The notes below the pieces were generated by a model that saw only the letters and a list, made by a program, of their open reading frames with translations, was not told the DNA's origin and did not search any database. Shown one piece after another: positions 52,499 through 61,839 of a stretch of DNA of 64,000 nucleotides (the stretch's first letter is position 1; each line of letters opens with the position of its first letter). A program made the translations under genes and the position numbers. The DNA is taken from contig CAKVCK010000001.1 of assembly GCA_934725575.1 (NCBI GenBank), forward strand, positions 186,001-250,000, in the 5' to 3' direction. This DNA is from an uncultured Bacteroidales bacterium (GTDB taxonomy: Bacteria; Bacteroidota; Bacteroidia; Bacteroidales; UBA932).

Positions 52499-54322
52499 CT
52501 ATCTTGCGGCCACCGAAGACAATGCTCTCCAGTCGCCGCAAGGGACTTTCACTGTTTTTGTCTTGTTGCCGCAGCGGACGACAATGCTGTCGGAACCGGA
52601 GGCGTTCAAGATATAGACGCTTTTTCCGCGACGGGGCACATCAATGACGGCATTGTCCTGATATACGGCGATTATGAGTTCCGTATCGCTCTCTGCCTCG
52701 ATGACAGGGTAGCCAAGTTCTGGATGGTGTGGACGGAATTCGCTTTTGAGCAGGGTCTCGCGATGTTCGGAGGCGAATTTCATCCATTTTCTCATGACGT
52801 CAAGTTGTTCTTCAGGGATATTCCTCAGCATTGTCGAGTATTGTACGACTCCGAAAATGGAATTGATTATCGCTCTTCCCACATTTTCCGGAGTTTCGGA
52901 AATATTCCATTCCAACATGTCTGAATGCACGGCAGTCGAACCGCTCGTCAGTCTGAGGGAGGCGATTCTCATTCTGTTGTCTTTGGCGTTGCCAGGACAG
53001 TCTGCTGCTCGGAACATGTTTCCGTACTGTCTGATGGCCGGACCTATGTACTGCTGTCTGAACTCAATGAGAATATCCGGTTTGATGGCTCTCAGAGCGG
53101 ATGAAACCTCTTTCATCAGCAGGTTCACTGCCTCGCTGAGATTCATGATGTCCCTTCCGGCATAATTCTCTTTTACGGCAGGATCCTCTCCCTGAAATCT
53201 GAAACTGTCGATGAAATCGAGTTTGAATCCATCCAGATTCCAGTCTTTCAATGCCTTTGTGTACAGTTCCACAAGATGTTTCCTGACCTCCGGGAAACGT
53301 GGGTCAAGCACAGCGCAACGGCTGCTCCTGTCATTGTAGAGGAACTTTCCTTCAAACTTCTTGTAGGAATCGCTGTTCCATCCGATGTATGGAACGCTGT
53401 ACCAGACAAGATATTTCATTCCTAGATCATGGACTGCTGAGACGTGTACCGCCATGTCCGGGAATTTTTTCGGGGCCGGTCTCCAGTCTCCACAGAAGGC
53501 ATAACCTCTGTTTCCGTCAGTTGTCTGCCAACCGTCATCGAGAATTACGGTCTTCATTCCGAGATCTGCAGCAATACGGCACTCCTGTTCAATCGCTTCT
53601 GAGCTCACATCCTGATGGAACTGGTACCAGCTTGAGTACAGCGGTTCAAATGCGGAATCGTTCACCGGAAAAGCATCGTAACCGTTCTCACGGCTCATCC
53701 ACTCGGATGCGTCACGGATGCTTTCTGCCCAGAATACAGGTCGTTTGTCAAGCAGAATTTTAGTCTCATAATGCTTTGCGGGAGCTTCTTTCTCTTTGAA
53801 GAATCTCAGTTCTGTGCAGATTGCGCAACCTTCTTCCATGACGCCGAGTACGGCATCTACCTTGCGGAGTACTTCTGAACAGGCGATTGTCAGGCAATTC
53901 GTATTGTTGTCATTGAAATACTCATATAGGGGCATCCTGTAGGCGAGTGAACTGCTGGCATTGGAGTGGCCCCAGAAAGGGTCCAGGTGCGTGCCGCAAT
54001 TCACGTCCGGACTCCAGAAGTTGAAAACTCCTTTCTGCGGGAACGTGAAATATACATTGAATCTTGCCGGGGTAGCCTCGGACGCCGCATCCATAGAGAT
54101 GCTGATTATTTCTTTCCCTCCATCATTTTCTACCGATGCTGTAAATTTCCAGTCCCCGGGATTCTCGGAGACAATCACAATCTCATCTACAAGCGAACTG
54201 CTCAGTGCCGGGGCGACAATTGTTCCTTTGGACGCAAATGGATTGTCCGTCCAAGTGCTTTGGGCGTATGAAACGCATAAAGACAGAAAGGCTAATGCGA
54301 TTGTGAGTATGTGTTTGTACAT
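52499..54322 (-). CDS. Exported GH36-type alpha-galactosidase
   Basis: A 607-residue retaining glycosidase of clan GH-D. It has a signal peptide to about residue 20, an N-terminal beta domain to about 200, and a (beta/alpha)8 barrel from about 230 (YSSWYQFHQDVSSE, VILDDGWQTTDG). The nucleophile is Asp369 (DGFKLDFID); the acid/base is probably Asp441 (FRAADCPGN). A C-terminal beta domain ends the chain. GH36 enzymes release alpha-galactose; related members act on alpha-N-acetylgalactosamine, so specificity is open. It is downstream of the GH127 gene with a gap of about 77 bases. Confidence 0.85.
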   Translation of the reverse strand: MYKHILTIALAFLSLCVSYAQSTWTDNPFASKGTIVAPALSSSLVDEIVIVSENPGDWKFTASVENDGGKEIISISMDAASEATPARFNVYFTFPQKGVFNFWSPDVNCGTHLDPFWGHSNASSSLAYRMPLYEYFNDNNTNCLTIACSEVLRKVDAVLGVMEEGCAICTELRFFKEKEAPAKHYETKILLDKRPVFWAESIRDASEWMSRENGYDAFPVNDSAFEPLYSSWYQFHQDVSSEAIEQECRIAADLGMKTVILDDGWQTTDGNRGYAFCGDWRPAPKKFPDMAVHVSAVHDLGMKYLVWYSVPYIGWNSDSYKKFEGKFLYNDRSSRCAVLDPRFPEVRKHLVELYTKALKDWNLDGFKLDFIDSFRFQGEDPAVKENYAGRDIMNLSEAVNLLMKEVSSALRAIKPDILIEFRQQYIGPAIRQYGNMFRAADCPGNAKDNRMRIASLRLTSGSTAVHSDMLEWNISETPENVGRAIINSIFGVVQYSTMLRNIPEEQLDVMRKWMKFASEHRETLLKSEFRPHHPELGYPVIEAESDTELIIAVYQDNAVIDVPRRGKSVYILNASGSDSIVVRCGNKTKTVKVPCGDWRALSSVAAR

Positions 54323-54399
54323 ATGAACTGTTTAAAAAAATGTGATTGCTTCAAATGTGAGAATGCAAGATGTGTGAAATTCTGGCGAATAATATGACA

Positions 54400-56328
54400 C
54401 TACTCCGAAGGAGCATCATTGTATGCCCTGTATTCGCCCTTCATTACGTTCAGGGTTTTTGGAAGCCAGACTTTGTAGCGGGTGGATTTGTCCCAAGTAT
54501 TGCCTGCTGAGGCGAAGTCGCAGAGGTGGATCTGGCGAGGCTTGCCGTTGCCTTCAAGGTCTGCTCCGGCAATCATCGGGGCTGTAAACGCCATCCACGC
54601 GAAATCGTTGTTGTCTGCCGGGGTCAGGGCGACGCTGCCGTCCTCCGAAGATTGGATTACCACACTTTCATCCACGAAACCGTCGTCGAAGCGCGAATCC
54701 CTTGCAAGGACTATAGGGCCGCGCACAATAGCCTGATGCCCATTCAGTTCGAACAGATGTGGCGTAAGGTCCAGCGAGAGTTCAATGCGGTCACCTTTCT
54801 TCCACCTGCGTTCTACTTTCGCATATTCGCCTGCAGAAAGATTCTCAAGATTTATTTTCAATGTATCTGTGCCGCTGATTACACTTGCCGTCGTTGTTTT
54901 GCTCCACTGTGGTATCCTCAACGCCAAAGTGAATTCTGCGGGCTTTGCCGGCGAGAGTTCTATGGAGATGTTTCCGGAAACCGGATAATTGCCATGGAGA
55001 CTGATTCCCATAGAGTTGCGTTTGTCCAGCGAAATCTCAGCCTCAGAATCACCATAATGGTTTATCTTCAGGCAATCTCCTTCTGTGATAAAAGCGAGAG
55101 CCGGAATCATCGCGAAGGCGCGGGGACCATTGGCATTGCAGCAGTTTATATTCATATGGCATTGTTTTTCACCTTCCACTCTCCAGCCCTCAAGCGGGGT
55201 ATATTTGGCAATCTGGCTTCCGTCGCACTTCATCGAACCGAGAATGGCGTTGTAGAATGTCTTCTCGATTTGGTCCGCGTAGCGGGAGTCTCCGCAGAAT
55301 TTCAGGAGTCTGCTGCAGAGCTGCATCCAGGTGAAGCCGACGCAGGTCTCCATAGTGTGGTAGGTCGGAATTGTCTGGAGTGATTTTCCTCCGTACCAGC
55401 ACTCGACCGAGCTGCCTGAACCGGCGATGTTGATTTCCTCTTCGATTATGTGTGATACGCTCTTTCGTACGGCCTCGTAATCTGCTTCGTTTCCGGTCAC
55501 TTTATAGTATTCGAGCAGTCCTTCGTAGCAGGACATCATTTCGTATGCCTTGGCTCCGTTTTCGTAGGAAAACCACTTTGTCTGAGGATGCGGAAAGCGC
55601 AGAGCCACAGGTGTATCGGAGCGGCTGACCAGTCTTGGGCCGTCCTGGGTCTCCCACTGTGTGACGATGTCTGTCGCGAAATCGAGATAGCGTTTGTTTC
55701 CGGTTATGTCGTACAGTTTCATAATCGGTTCGAGCACGGAAGAACTTGCCATGCCCCGGTACAGTCCGCATTTTACAATCTTGGCATTCTTGGATTTGAG
55801 CTGTGAAATGAGGTGGTCTGCAACACCCGATGCCGCAGCAAGGGCCTGGCTGTCACCTGAAAGTTCGTACCATCCGAGCAGCCCCAGCATTGTGTACTTC
55901 CGTCCCCAAATGTCCCATTCGCGCAACTGATAATCAGGCGCATAGTTCCCGATGTAGCCGTCAGGTCCCTGGGTTTCCATGATATGTCTGACTGAAGCGG
56001 CAATCTTTTCATAAAGTGCTGCATCACCGGTGTAGCGGTACGTCTCGATTGCTCCCAAGGTCCATTTCCCCCAAAACTCGCTTTGCCATCGCCAGGATTC
56101 GTTCCTGTGACGGAAAGGCTCCACAAGTTCATCTACATCCTGTCCCATGACACGATGCAGGATGCAGTCGTCGATTCTTCTTCCTACATGTCCATTGATT
56201 TTCACCGACTTCACCTTCATTTCCGCAGTCTTTGCGTGGCCGATGTTTCCTCCTGCGCAGATTGGGCAGGCGAAAATCGTTAGCAGAGCGCTCATGACAA
56301 ATGTCTGAACACTAAGATTTTTTTTCAT
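54400..56328 (-). CDS. Exported GH127 beta-L-arabinofuranosidase (DUF1680)
   Basis: A 642-residue exported enzyme of the GH127/DUF1680 family. It has a signal peptide to about residue 25, then an (alpha/alpha)6 barrel (about 45-440) and C-terminal beta domains. The zinc-thiolate site is complete: Glu327 and Cys329 in HTMETCVGF, Cys396 and Cys397 in NINCCNANGPR, matching the Glu-Cys-Cys-Cys set of the bifidobacterial enzyme where a Cys is the nucleophile. The predicted reaction is release of beta-L-arabinofuranose. Other DUF1680 groups act on different sugars, so substrate assignment is tentative. Confidence 0.85.
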   Translation of the reverse strand: MKKNLSVQTFVMSALLTIFACPICAGGNIGHAKTAEMKVKSVKINGHVGRRIDDCILHRVMGQDVDELVEPFRHRNESWRWQSEFWGKWTLGAIETYRYTGDAALYEKIAASVRHIMETQGPDGYIGNYAPDYQLREWDIWGRKYTMLGLLGWYELSGDSQALAAASGVADHLISQLKSKNAKIVKCGLYRGMASSSVLEPIMKLYDITGNKRYLDFATDIVTQWETQDGPRLVSRSDTPVALRFPHPQTKWFSYENGAKAYEMMSCYEGLLEYYKVTGNEADYEAVRKSVSHIIEEEINIAGSGSSVECWYGGKSLQTIPTYHTMETCVGFTWMQLCSRLLKFCGDSRYADQIEKTFYNAILGSMKCDGSQIAKYTPLEGWRVEGEKQCHMNINCCNANGPRAFAMIPALAFITEGDCLKINHYGDSEAEISLDKRNSMGISLHGNYPVSGNISIELSPAKPAEFTLALRIPQWSKTTTASVISGTDTLKINLENLSAGEYAKVERRWKKGDRIELSLDLTPHLFELNGHQAIVRGPIVLARDSRFDDGFVDESVVIQSSEDGSVALTPADNNDFAWMAFTAPMIAGADLEGNGKPRQIHLCDFASAGNTWDKSTRYKVWLPKTLNVMKGEYRAYNDAPSE

Positions 56329-56383
56329 ATTTATGTGCCTTTTAAATTTTGTACAACTAAGTTACGAAAAAATGTCCTTCTCT

Positions 56384-57349
56384 CTAGGACATCTTTACCG
56401 GAATGATGAAGCCGTTTTCATCAAATTCGAGACGGTCAATGCAGACCACGCGGTTGTCTCCGTCGGTGGTATCGAGCGGATGGCGATGGTAGATAATGTA
56501 GTAATTGTCGCCACGTCGCACTACGCTGTGATGTCCGGCGCCTGTTCCGTGCTCAGTGTCGCCTTTAAGAATAGTACCTACTCTTTCGAACGGACCGTAA
56601 GGAGTGTCGGAAATGGAGTAGGCGACACGGTAGTTATCCTTGCGCCAGCTTCCTTCGCTCCACATGAAGTAGAACTTTCCGTTACGCTGAATCATAAACG
56701 GTCCCTCTACATAACCTTCAGGTGTGACCTCACGGAAAAGAGTTCCGTCCTCGAAAGGAACAATGGATGTGAAGTCATCGGAGAGCCGGACGAGATTGCA
56801 GTGGCCCCAGCCGCCGTAGAACATCAGCCAATCTCCGGATGCCGGATCCTGATAGACGAACTGGTCGATTGGCTGTGCCCCATTGACGATGTCGTTAAGA
56901 AGTGGCTTGCCGAGGAGGTCGCGGAAAGGGCCTTCGGGCTTGTCGGACACGGCTACACCTATGCCTCCTGTTTCTCCCTCATGAACATCGTTGCAGGCGA
57001 AGAAAAGGAAGAACTTTCCGTCCTTGTTCACGATGGCAGGAGCCCAGAGAGCCTTGTGAAGCCAGCTTATCTCTTTGTCTGTGATGATGTTGCTGTGCTT
57101 GGTCCATGTCTTGAGGTCTTTGGAGGAGAATGCATCCATATGGAGCTGTTCCTCAAAAGGATGCGATGCTGTGGGATATATCCACAGTTCATCATCGATT
57201 ATTATTCCCTCCGGGTCTGCATACTGTCCTTCGAAAAGCGGGTTTGTCCATCCCGTCCACTCCGATGTCTTCGGTGCACATGCGGATGTTATGAAAAAAG
57301 AAATTGACGCAATTAATAGAATTGTTCTGAATTTCATATGTTTTGTCAT
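56384..57349 (-). CDS. GH43-type glycosidase lipoprotein
   Basis: A 321-residue five-bladed beta-propeller enzyme. The N-terminus is a lipoprotein signal (SFFITSAC-A near residue 24). The three acidic residues of GH43 are at the expected places: Asp45 (QYADPEG, base), Asp162 (QPIDQFVYQD) and Glu215 (GYVEGPFM, acid). GH43 members are mostly alpha-L-arabinofuranosidases, beta-xylosidases or exo-beta-galactosidases, and the sequence alone does not choose. Start: ATG at 57349 or the ATG four codons later. It lies between a fimbrillin-like lipoprotein gene and the GH127 gene. Confidence 0.85.
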   Translation of the reverse strand: MTKHMKFRTILLIASISFFITSACAPKTSEWTGWTNPLFEGQYADPEGIIIDDELWIYPTASHPFEEQLHMDAFSSKDLKTWTKHSNIITDKEISWLHKALWAPAIVNKDGKFFLFFACNDVHEGETGGIGVAVSDKPEGPFRDLLGKPLLNDIVNGAQPIDQFVYQDPASGDWLMFYGGWGHCNLVRLSDDFTSIVPFEDGTLFREVTPEGYVEGPFMIQRNGKFYFMWSEGSWRKDNYRVAYSISDTPYGPFERVGTILKGDTEHGTGAGHHSVVRRGDNYYIIYHRHPLDTTDGDNRVVCIDRLEFDENGFIIPVKMS

Positions 57350-57431
57350 TATAAAAGTGGCTGAGACCGCTGTGTGGAATCAGCCACTTTCAGTTAGTAA
57401 TCAATGTGTCAGTGCATAGTCAAGCCCGGAA

Positions 57432-59624
57432 TCAGTTGCCCTGATATGAACCTGGCCATACGGCTGAACTGTTTCCGTAGATGTCGAAAGCATTGATGCT
57501 GTCGAGCCAGCCGAGGAAGTCCTCACCCGCCTTGCTTCCGTCATATATCTCAGCAGAACCGGCATAAAGCTTTCCTGTGTTGGTGTTGCTGTATGACTTT
57601 ATTGCAGTGCGGAGCTGTTCAAGCGTGAGCTTCGTGAGGCTTGTGCTGCCGTTCCAGAGGTAGTGCTTTGAACCTGAGTTCCAAGAGAGGGCGAGTGCCG
57701 CAGCCGCAGCCCTGTTGGCAAATGTGTCGTCATTTGCCGAAGCCTCGTACTGGCCATTGGCATTGATGCTTCCGACTATCACGTTGCCGCCGAGAGATTT
57801 CAGTTTTCTGCCGGAAGACGACATGTCTATGGCTGTTCTGTCCTGCTCCTGGATGATGAGGCTGTTGATGAGTCGTGAACCGCTCTTCGGGTCTGATTCG
57901 CAGCGGATGGCCGGATTGGCATTGGATGCGACGATTGTGCTTGACGCGATGAGCATTCCTCCTGAACCGTTTACGGCTCCGGTTGCGCCGCAGCCGCTGT
58001 CATTTCCGGCGAAGGTTACATTGTGAAGACAAATGTTGCCTCCGACATCATTGAGATGCACGAGCAGGCCGAAACCGCCTCCGCCAAAAGTGTTGTTGAC
58101 AAAGGTACATGCATTGAGATAGACCCTGCTCTCTTTCTGGGCGAGACGTATGAGACCACGTACACCGCCTTCCGCACGACAAGCGTCGAAGATTACGTTG
58201 TCAAGCTTTGCAAGTCCCTTCCTGACCATAATTATCGGATTCTGTCCGCCGGATGCCGTACATTTCTTGAATGTGCAGTTCGTGAAGTTCACGCGGGAGT
58301 CACCGGACCCACCGGCTGCCAACATGATGCAACCGTCGCCGCCGCTCTTCAAGTTCGTGAATGTGATGCCGTCGAACGTAGGTTCCGTCTGGTTGCCGAG
58401 GGTGATGAAGCGGTTGCTTCCGCCACCGTCGAATACGGTTTCAGAACCCTTGCGGCTGACATCTGTTCCTGTGCTGGCAGGGTCGTAGCCGCCGTGCACA
58501 CGGAATTTTACTCTGGATCCGTATCCGGAGTATTCCACTTTTACCTGGGATACTGAATAGGTTCCGCCGGTAAAGTAGAAGTCTCTGTCATCCACGTTGT
58601 CGGCATTCTCATCAGACTCTGCCTGACTTCCGTTCTTCTGCTTGATCATATTGAGGAACTCTGTCATTCCCATTGCATTCTCCCATGAGTGACCGTCTCT
58701 TGTTCCACATGCCTGCGGCTTCACGAAGTAAGGAAGCAGAGGAACTTTCTCAGCATCGCCTCCAGGAATGACAATGGTGCTTTCGTCCCAAGGATCCACG
58801 GAAGGAGTGTCAATGGAGATGATGGTTTCCGAGATGTTTATTTTCATGTCATATCGGAAGCCTTTCTTGAGCTCAGGCACACCGGTTAATGTGATGTCCT
58901 TTCCTTTGTAGTTGAAGGTGACGAATACCTTTGAATCGTCAGCCTCAGAAGGGACTACAATCGCAGTGTAGGTCGTTCCGTTCTGTCCTGAGATTTTTCC
59001 TTCCGCAGCAACAATATGTGGGCTGATGTACATCCTGTCTGAGTTCGGATGTCCTTCGGTGAATCCGGTCGAAGTCCACACGCGGAATCCCTGGACACGG
59101 GCGCTGCCTTCAATTCCTGACAAAGTGAAACTTACCTTGGCCATCTGGCGTTCCATTTCCAGACGGAGGCTTCCGTCGCTTGTCTTGACGGCATCAGCAA
59201 CTGTGCAGGTCATATAATCAGCCGCAGCAAGACGGTCTGCCGTGCGCTGCGAAGACTGGAGTTCAAAGTTGCCGAAAGTTGTCGATGTCTCCGTGGCAGG
59301 GTAGAATGCCGAGTAGCTGACAGGAGCGGAACCCCAGCGCAGATAATAATTGTCTGTTGTCTTCCATCCTTTGTCTGTCAGTCTGTAGGTCACATGACCG
59401 TCGTTGCAGAGCAGTGCAATCATGTCTCCTTTGTTGAACTCGGTTTCTTTTCCGTCCGTAACCGGATTCGACTTCGTGTATGGAGAAGCTATTTCCGGGA
59501 TTATGCGTATGGCACGTTCGTCACTGTCAAACGAAGGCTGCACTTTTTCCTTCTCGCAAGAAGAAAATGCAAGCATCGCTGCAAGGACGACCGTTATTTT
59601 TGATATTCCTGATTTCATAGTCAT
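57432..59624 (-). CDS. Lipoprotein: fimbrillin-like N-domain plus beta-helix
   Basis: A 730-residue lipoprotein (lipobox FSSC-E near residue 23). Residues about 30-280 resemble the fimbrillin/Mfa-like family of Bacteroidota, with the pattern TEFNKGDMIALL, YSAFYPA and MAKVSFTLSGIEG. Residues about 300-720 read as a parallel beta-helix: PYFVKPQACGTRDGHSWENA, repeated (V/I)xFxNCTFxxC turns and VNGSGGMLIASSTIV. It sits in the SusE/SusF position of a Sus-type locus, so a surface glycan-binding or adhesin role is plausible. The next protein upstream has the same two domain types in the opposite order. Confidence 0.75.
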   Translation of the reverse strand: MTMKSGISKITVVLAAMLAFSSCEKEKVQPSFDSDERAIRIIPEIASPYTKSNPVTDGKETEFNKGDMIALLCNDGHVTYRLTDKGWKTTDNYYLRWGSAPVSYSAFYPATETSTTFGNFELQSSQRTADRLAAADYMTCTVADAVKTSDGSLRLEMERQMAKVSFTLSGIEGSARVQGFRVWTSTGFTEGHPNSDRMYISPHIVAAEGKISGQNGTTYTAIVVPSEADDSKVFVTFNYKGKDITLTGVPELKKGFRYDMKINISETIISIDTPSVDPWDESTIVIPGGDAEKVPLLPYFVKPQACGTRDGHSWENAMGMTEFLNMIKQKNGSQAESDENADNVDDRDFYFTGGTYSVSQVKVEYSGYGSRVKFRVHGGYDPASTGTDVSRKGSETVFDGGGSNRFITLGNQTEPTFDGITFTNLKSGGDGCIMLAAGGSGDSRVNFTNCTFKKCTASGGQNPIIMVRKGLAKLDNVIFDACRAEGGVRGLIRLAQKESRVYLNACTFVNNTFGGGGFGLLVHLNDVGGNICLHNVTFAGNDSGCGATGAVNGSGGMLIASSTIVASNANPAIRCESDPKSGSRLINSLIIQEQDRTAIDMSSSGRKLKSLGGNVIVGSINANGQYEASANDDTFANRAAAAALALSWNSGSKHYLWNGSTSLTKLTLEQLRTAIKSYSNTNTGKLYAGSAEIYDGSKAGEDFLGWLDSINAFDIYGNSSAVWPGSYQGN

Positions 59625-59631
59625 TTCCCTA

Positions 59632-61827
59632 TTATTTTATAGTTATTGACATTTGGCCGGAGGAGGCCGATTTTGTTGTAGAAATGTTAATTGTGAGCTC
59701 GGCTGTCTTTCCCGGAGCGAGTGTCACATCAGACGATGATTCCCAGACATACTGGCGTTTGTTGAAAGTCGCCTTGACCGACAGGGAGCCGATTGTGGCA
59801 GTCTGCGGCACAGTGATGAGTTCATAAGAATCCTCTCTGACATTAGGGAACATATTGACAAGGGCACCGTCAGCGACAACTTCAGGAGAAGCCGCATTGA
59901 GGTCACATTTTCCTTCTGCCTTCAGTCCGCCTACGGAGAGAGATGCGATTTTCGACGTCTCTATCGGCGTACCGTCCAGGGTGAGTTTTATAATCAGCCT
60001 TGTGTTGAGATGACCTAGTTTAAGCTGAAGCTTTCCGTCAGCAAGATCAGTTGATGGATTCACACTGCCTTTCCAGAGCACGAAATCTGCTGCTGTGAGT
60101 TCCGCTGCGGTCGCCTGATTGCTTGGACATGACACAGGAACAAAGCCGTCAACCGCATCTGCATAAGGGGCATACGCGGTGACTGTTACCGTCGTACCCT
60201 TGCCGTCCCAAAGCATGGTTTCTCCGTCATCTGCAACATATTCGTCTCCGAGCAGAACCATCTTCTTGTTGTAGGAATAAACACCTTTCGGGTTTGTGAG
60301 GATAAAGCCGAACGAATCCGGACGGCTGGCGGTGTTTCCGGAAAAAGTATCGGATGATACGCTGAAGCGCAGAGCCTTGGAAGCTTCACCTTCAAGGCAC
60401 GGGTCGTATGCACCAGGAAGGAGTTTTGCCGGATTTCTCGACTTGCCGCGGCCGTCCACAGCAAAACCGTCACACCATTCTGCGAAGACCTTACCGATTT
60501 CCGGAACAGAACATGATGCAGGGTTGAATTCCCGTGCATAACCATCGAGTTCTGATGCTGTGGCGTATGTCTCGGGGGAAAGTTTGGAGTTGTCCCAAAC
60601 ATATGCCCCATCCTCAAGAGAACCGAAATTCTTCAAGTCCGTGTCGTATGTGACATCCGAAGGGGCGGACTGGAGTTCACCGGCTACCTTGTTGAATATG
60701 TTGTGTCCGCCTGAAACTGCGACCCTTCCGCTGCCGTTAAGCAGGAATCCAGGCGCGCCGTTTGTGTTCAGGCTTATGTTGTTGGCAAAGAAGGACCCAT
60801 TTCTTGCGTCTGACTCGCAGCGTATTCCGGCAGTCGTGTCATCAGAAATGATTGTAGAGTTGATGACCAGCATCGCTCCTCCGCCATTGACGGTTCCGCC
60901 CGCTCCTTTGTTGCCCACGGCGTTTGAGCAGAAAGTCGAGTTGTTGACGCAGATTGTTCCTGATGAGAGCTGCAGACCGGAGCCCCAGTCGCTTTTCACG
61001 CTGTTGTCGTGAATGCTGCACCTGTCGAGGAACAGTATGGCTTTGTCGTTGTTGCATCTGAGTGCACCGCCTCTCGAAACTCCTGAGCATCCGCTCAATT
61101 CGCAGGCTTTAAGTCTTGCCTGGCCTGAGCGGACATAGACTGCGGCGCCACCGGCATAGCCGTTAGTGGTGGTGGCGCTCACGCAATTCTCGAAGCGGCA
61201 ATTCACAAATTCAATCCAAGTTTCGGCATCCCCATCGACAAAGACACCGGCCCCGCTCTTCTGCGCGGAAGCAGTCTTTTCGTTGATATAGCCATTGCGG
61301 AATGTGATCCCGTCAAATGACGAGTTGCCTCCATAGACGCAAAGAAGTCCGCAGTCCCCCTCGTCGGCCCTGTTGTTCTTGTTTACATCGCCGCTGAAAA
61401 CTGTCGCGTGGTTCACAACGTCTCTGACGCTTACATCCGTACCTTTGCTCAGAATGCTGTATCCACCCATCACAGAGCCGATATTCTTCCTTATCTCCGG
61501 ACCGAAAACGGAACCGCTCGACATATAATAGTTGCCTTCAGAGACATGGATTTTAGTCTTTGACAAATCCGTCTGGTCTGTAAGCAGACCCAGGAATGTG
61601 TCTGCATCAAAGGCATTCTCCCACGATGAACCGTCCATTTCTCCCTCACCATATGGAGTGACGAATATGGCAGTTTCCTTCTTTCCTCCGAAATCTTCGT
61701 CTTCGAGGCTGTCATCGTCCGAGGACGCTGACGGAGGAGGAAGCATCTGATATGTCTTCTGACAAGAGCCGGTTCCTAAAAGGGAAAGGGCGGCCAATGT
61801 CATAAAAAATGATCTTCTGATATTCAT
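59632..61827 (-). CDS. Lipoprotein: beta-helix plus fimbrillin-like C-domain
   Basis: A 731-residue lipoprotein (lipobox TGSC-Q near residue 22) with an acidic linker (SSDDDSLEDEDFGG). Residues about 50-470 are a right-handed beta-helix (DGSSWENAFDADTFLGLL, SSFDGITFRNGYI, VNCRFENCVS, RGGALRCNNDKAI). Residues about 480-731 look fimbrillin-like (KALRFSVSSDTFSGNTASRP, VTVTAYAPYADA, GHLNTRLIIKLTL). It lies 12 bases after the susD-like gene and seven bases before the companion protein, so all are one transcript. A surface binding role is inferred from position. Confidence 0.72.
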   Translation of the reverse strand: MNIRRSFFMTLAALSLLGTGSCQKTYQMLPPPSASSDDDSLEDEDFGGKKETAIFVTPYGEGEMDGSSWENAFDADTFLGLLTDQTDLSKTKIHVSEGNYYMSSGSVFGPEIRKNIGSVMGGYSILSKGTDVSVRDVVNHATVFSGDVNKNNRADEGDCGLLCVYGGNSSFDGITFRNGYINEKTASAQKSGAGVFVDGDAETWIEFVNCRFENCVSATTTNGYAGGAAVYVRSGQARLKACELSGCSGVSRGGALRCNNDKAILFLDRCSIHDNSVKSDWGSGLQLSSGTICVNNSTFCSNAVGNKGAGGTVNGGGAMLVINSTIISDDTTAGIRCESDARNGSFFANNISLNTNGAPGFLLNGSGRVAVSGGHNIFNKVAGELQSAPSDVTYDTDLKNFGSLEDGAYVWDNSKLSPETYATASELDGYAREFNPASCSVPEIGKVFAEWCDGFAVDGRGKSRNPAKLLPGAYDPCLEGEASKALRFSVSSDTFSGNTASRPDSFGFILTNPKGVYSYNKKMVLLGDEYVADDGETMLWDGKGTTVTVTAYAPYADAVDGFVPVSCPSNQATAAELTAADFVLWKGSVNPSTDLADGKLQLKLGHLNTRLIIKLTLDGTPIETSKIASLSVGGLKAEGKCDLNAASPEVVADGALVNMFPNVREDSYELITVPQTATIGSLSVKATFNKRQYVWESSSDVTLAPGKTAELTINISTTKSASSGQMSITIK

Positions 61828-61839
61828 AGTTATCCTTCC

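Noticed and set aside
56333..57307. 324-codon plus-strand frame opposite the GH43 gene
   Set aside because: The minus strand carries all GH43 catalytic residues and a lipoprotein signal; the plus frame shows no motif.
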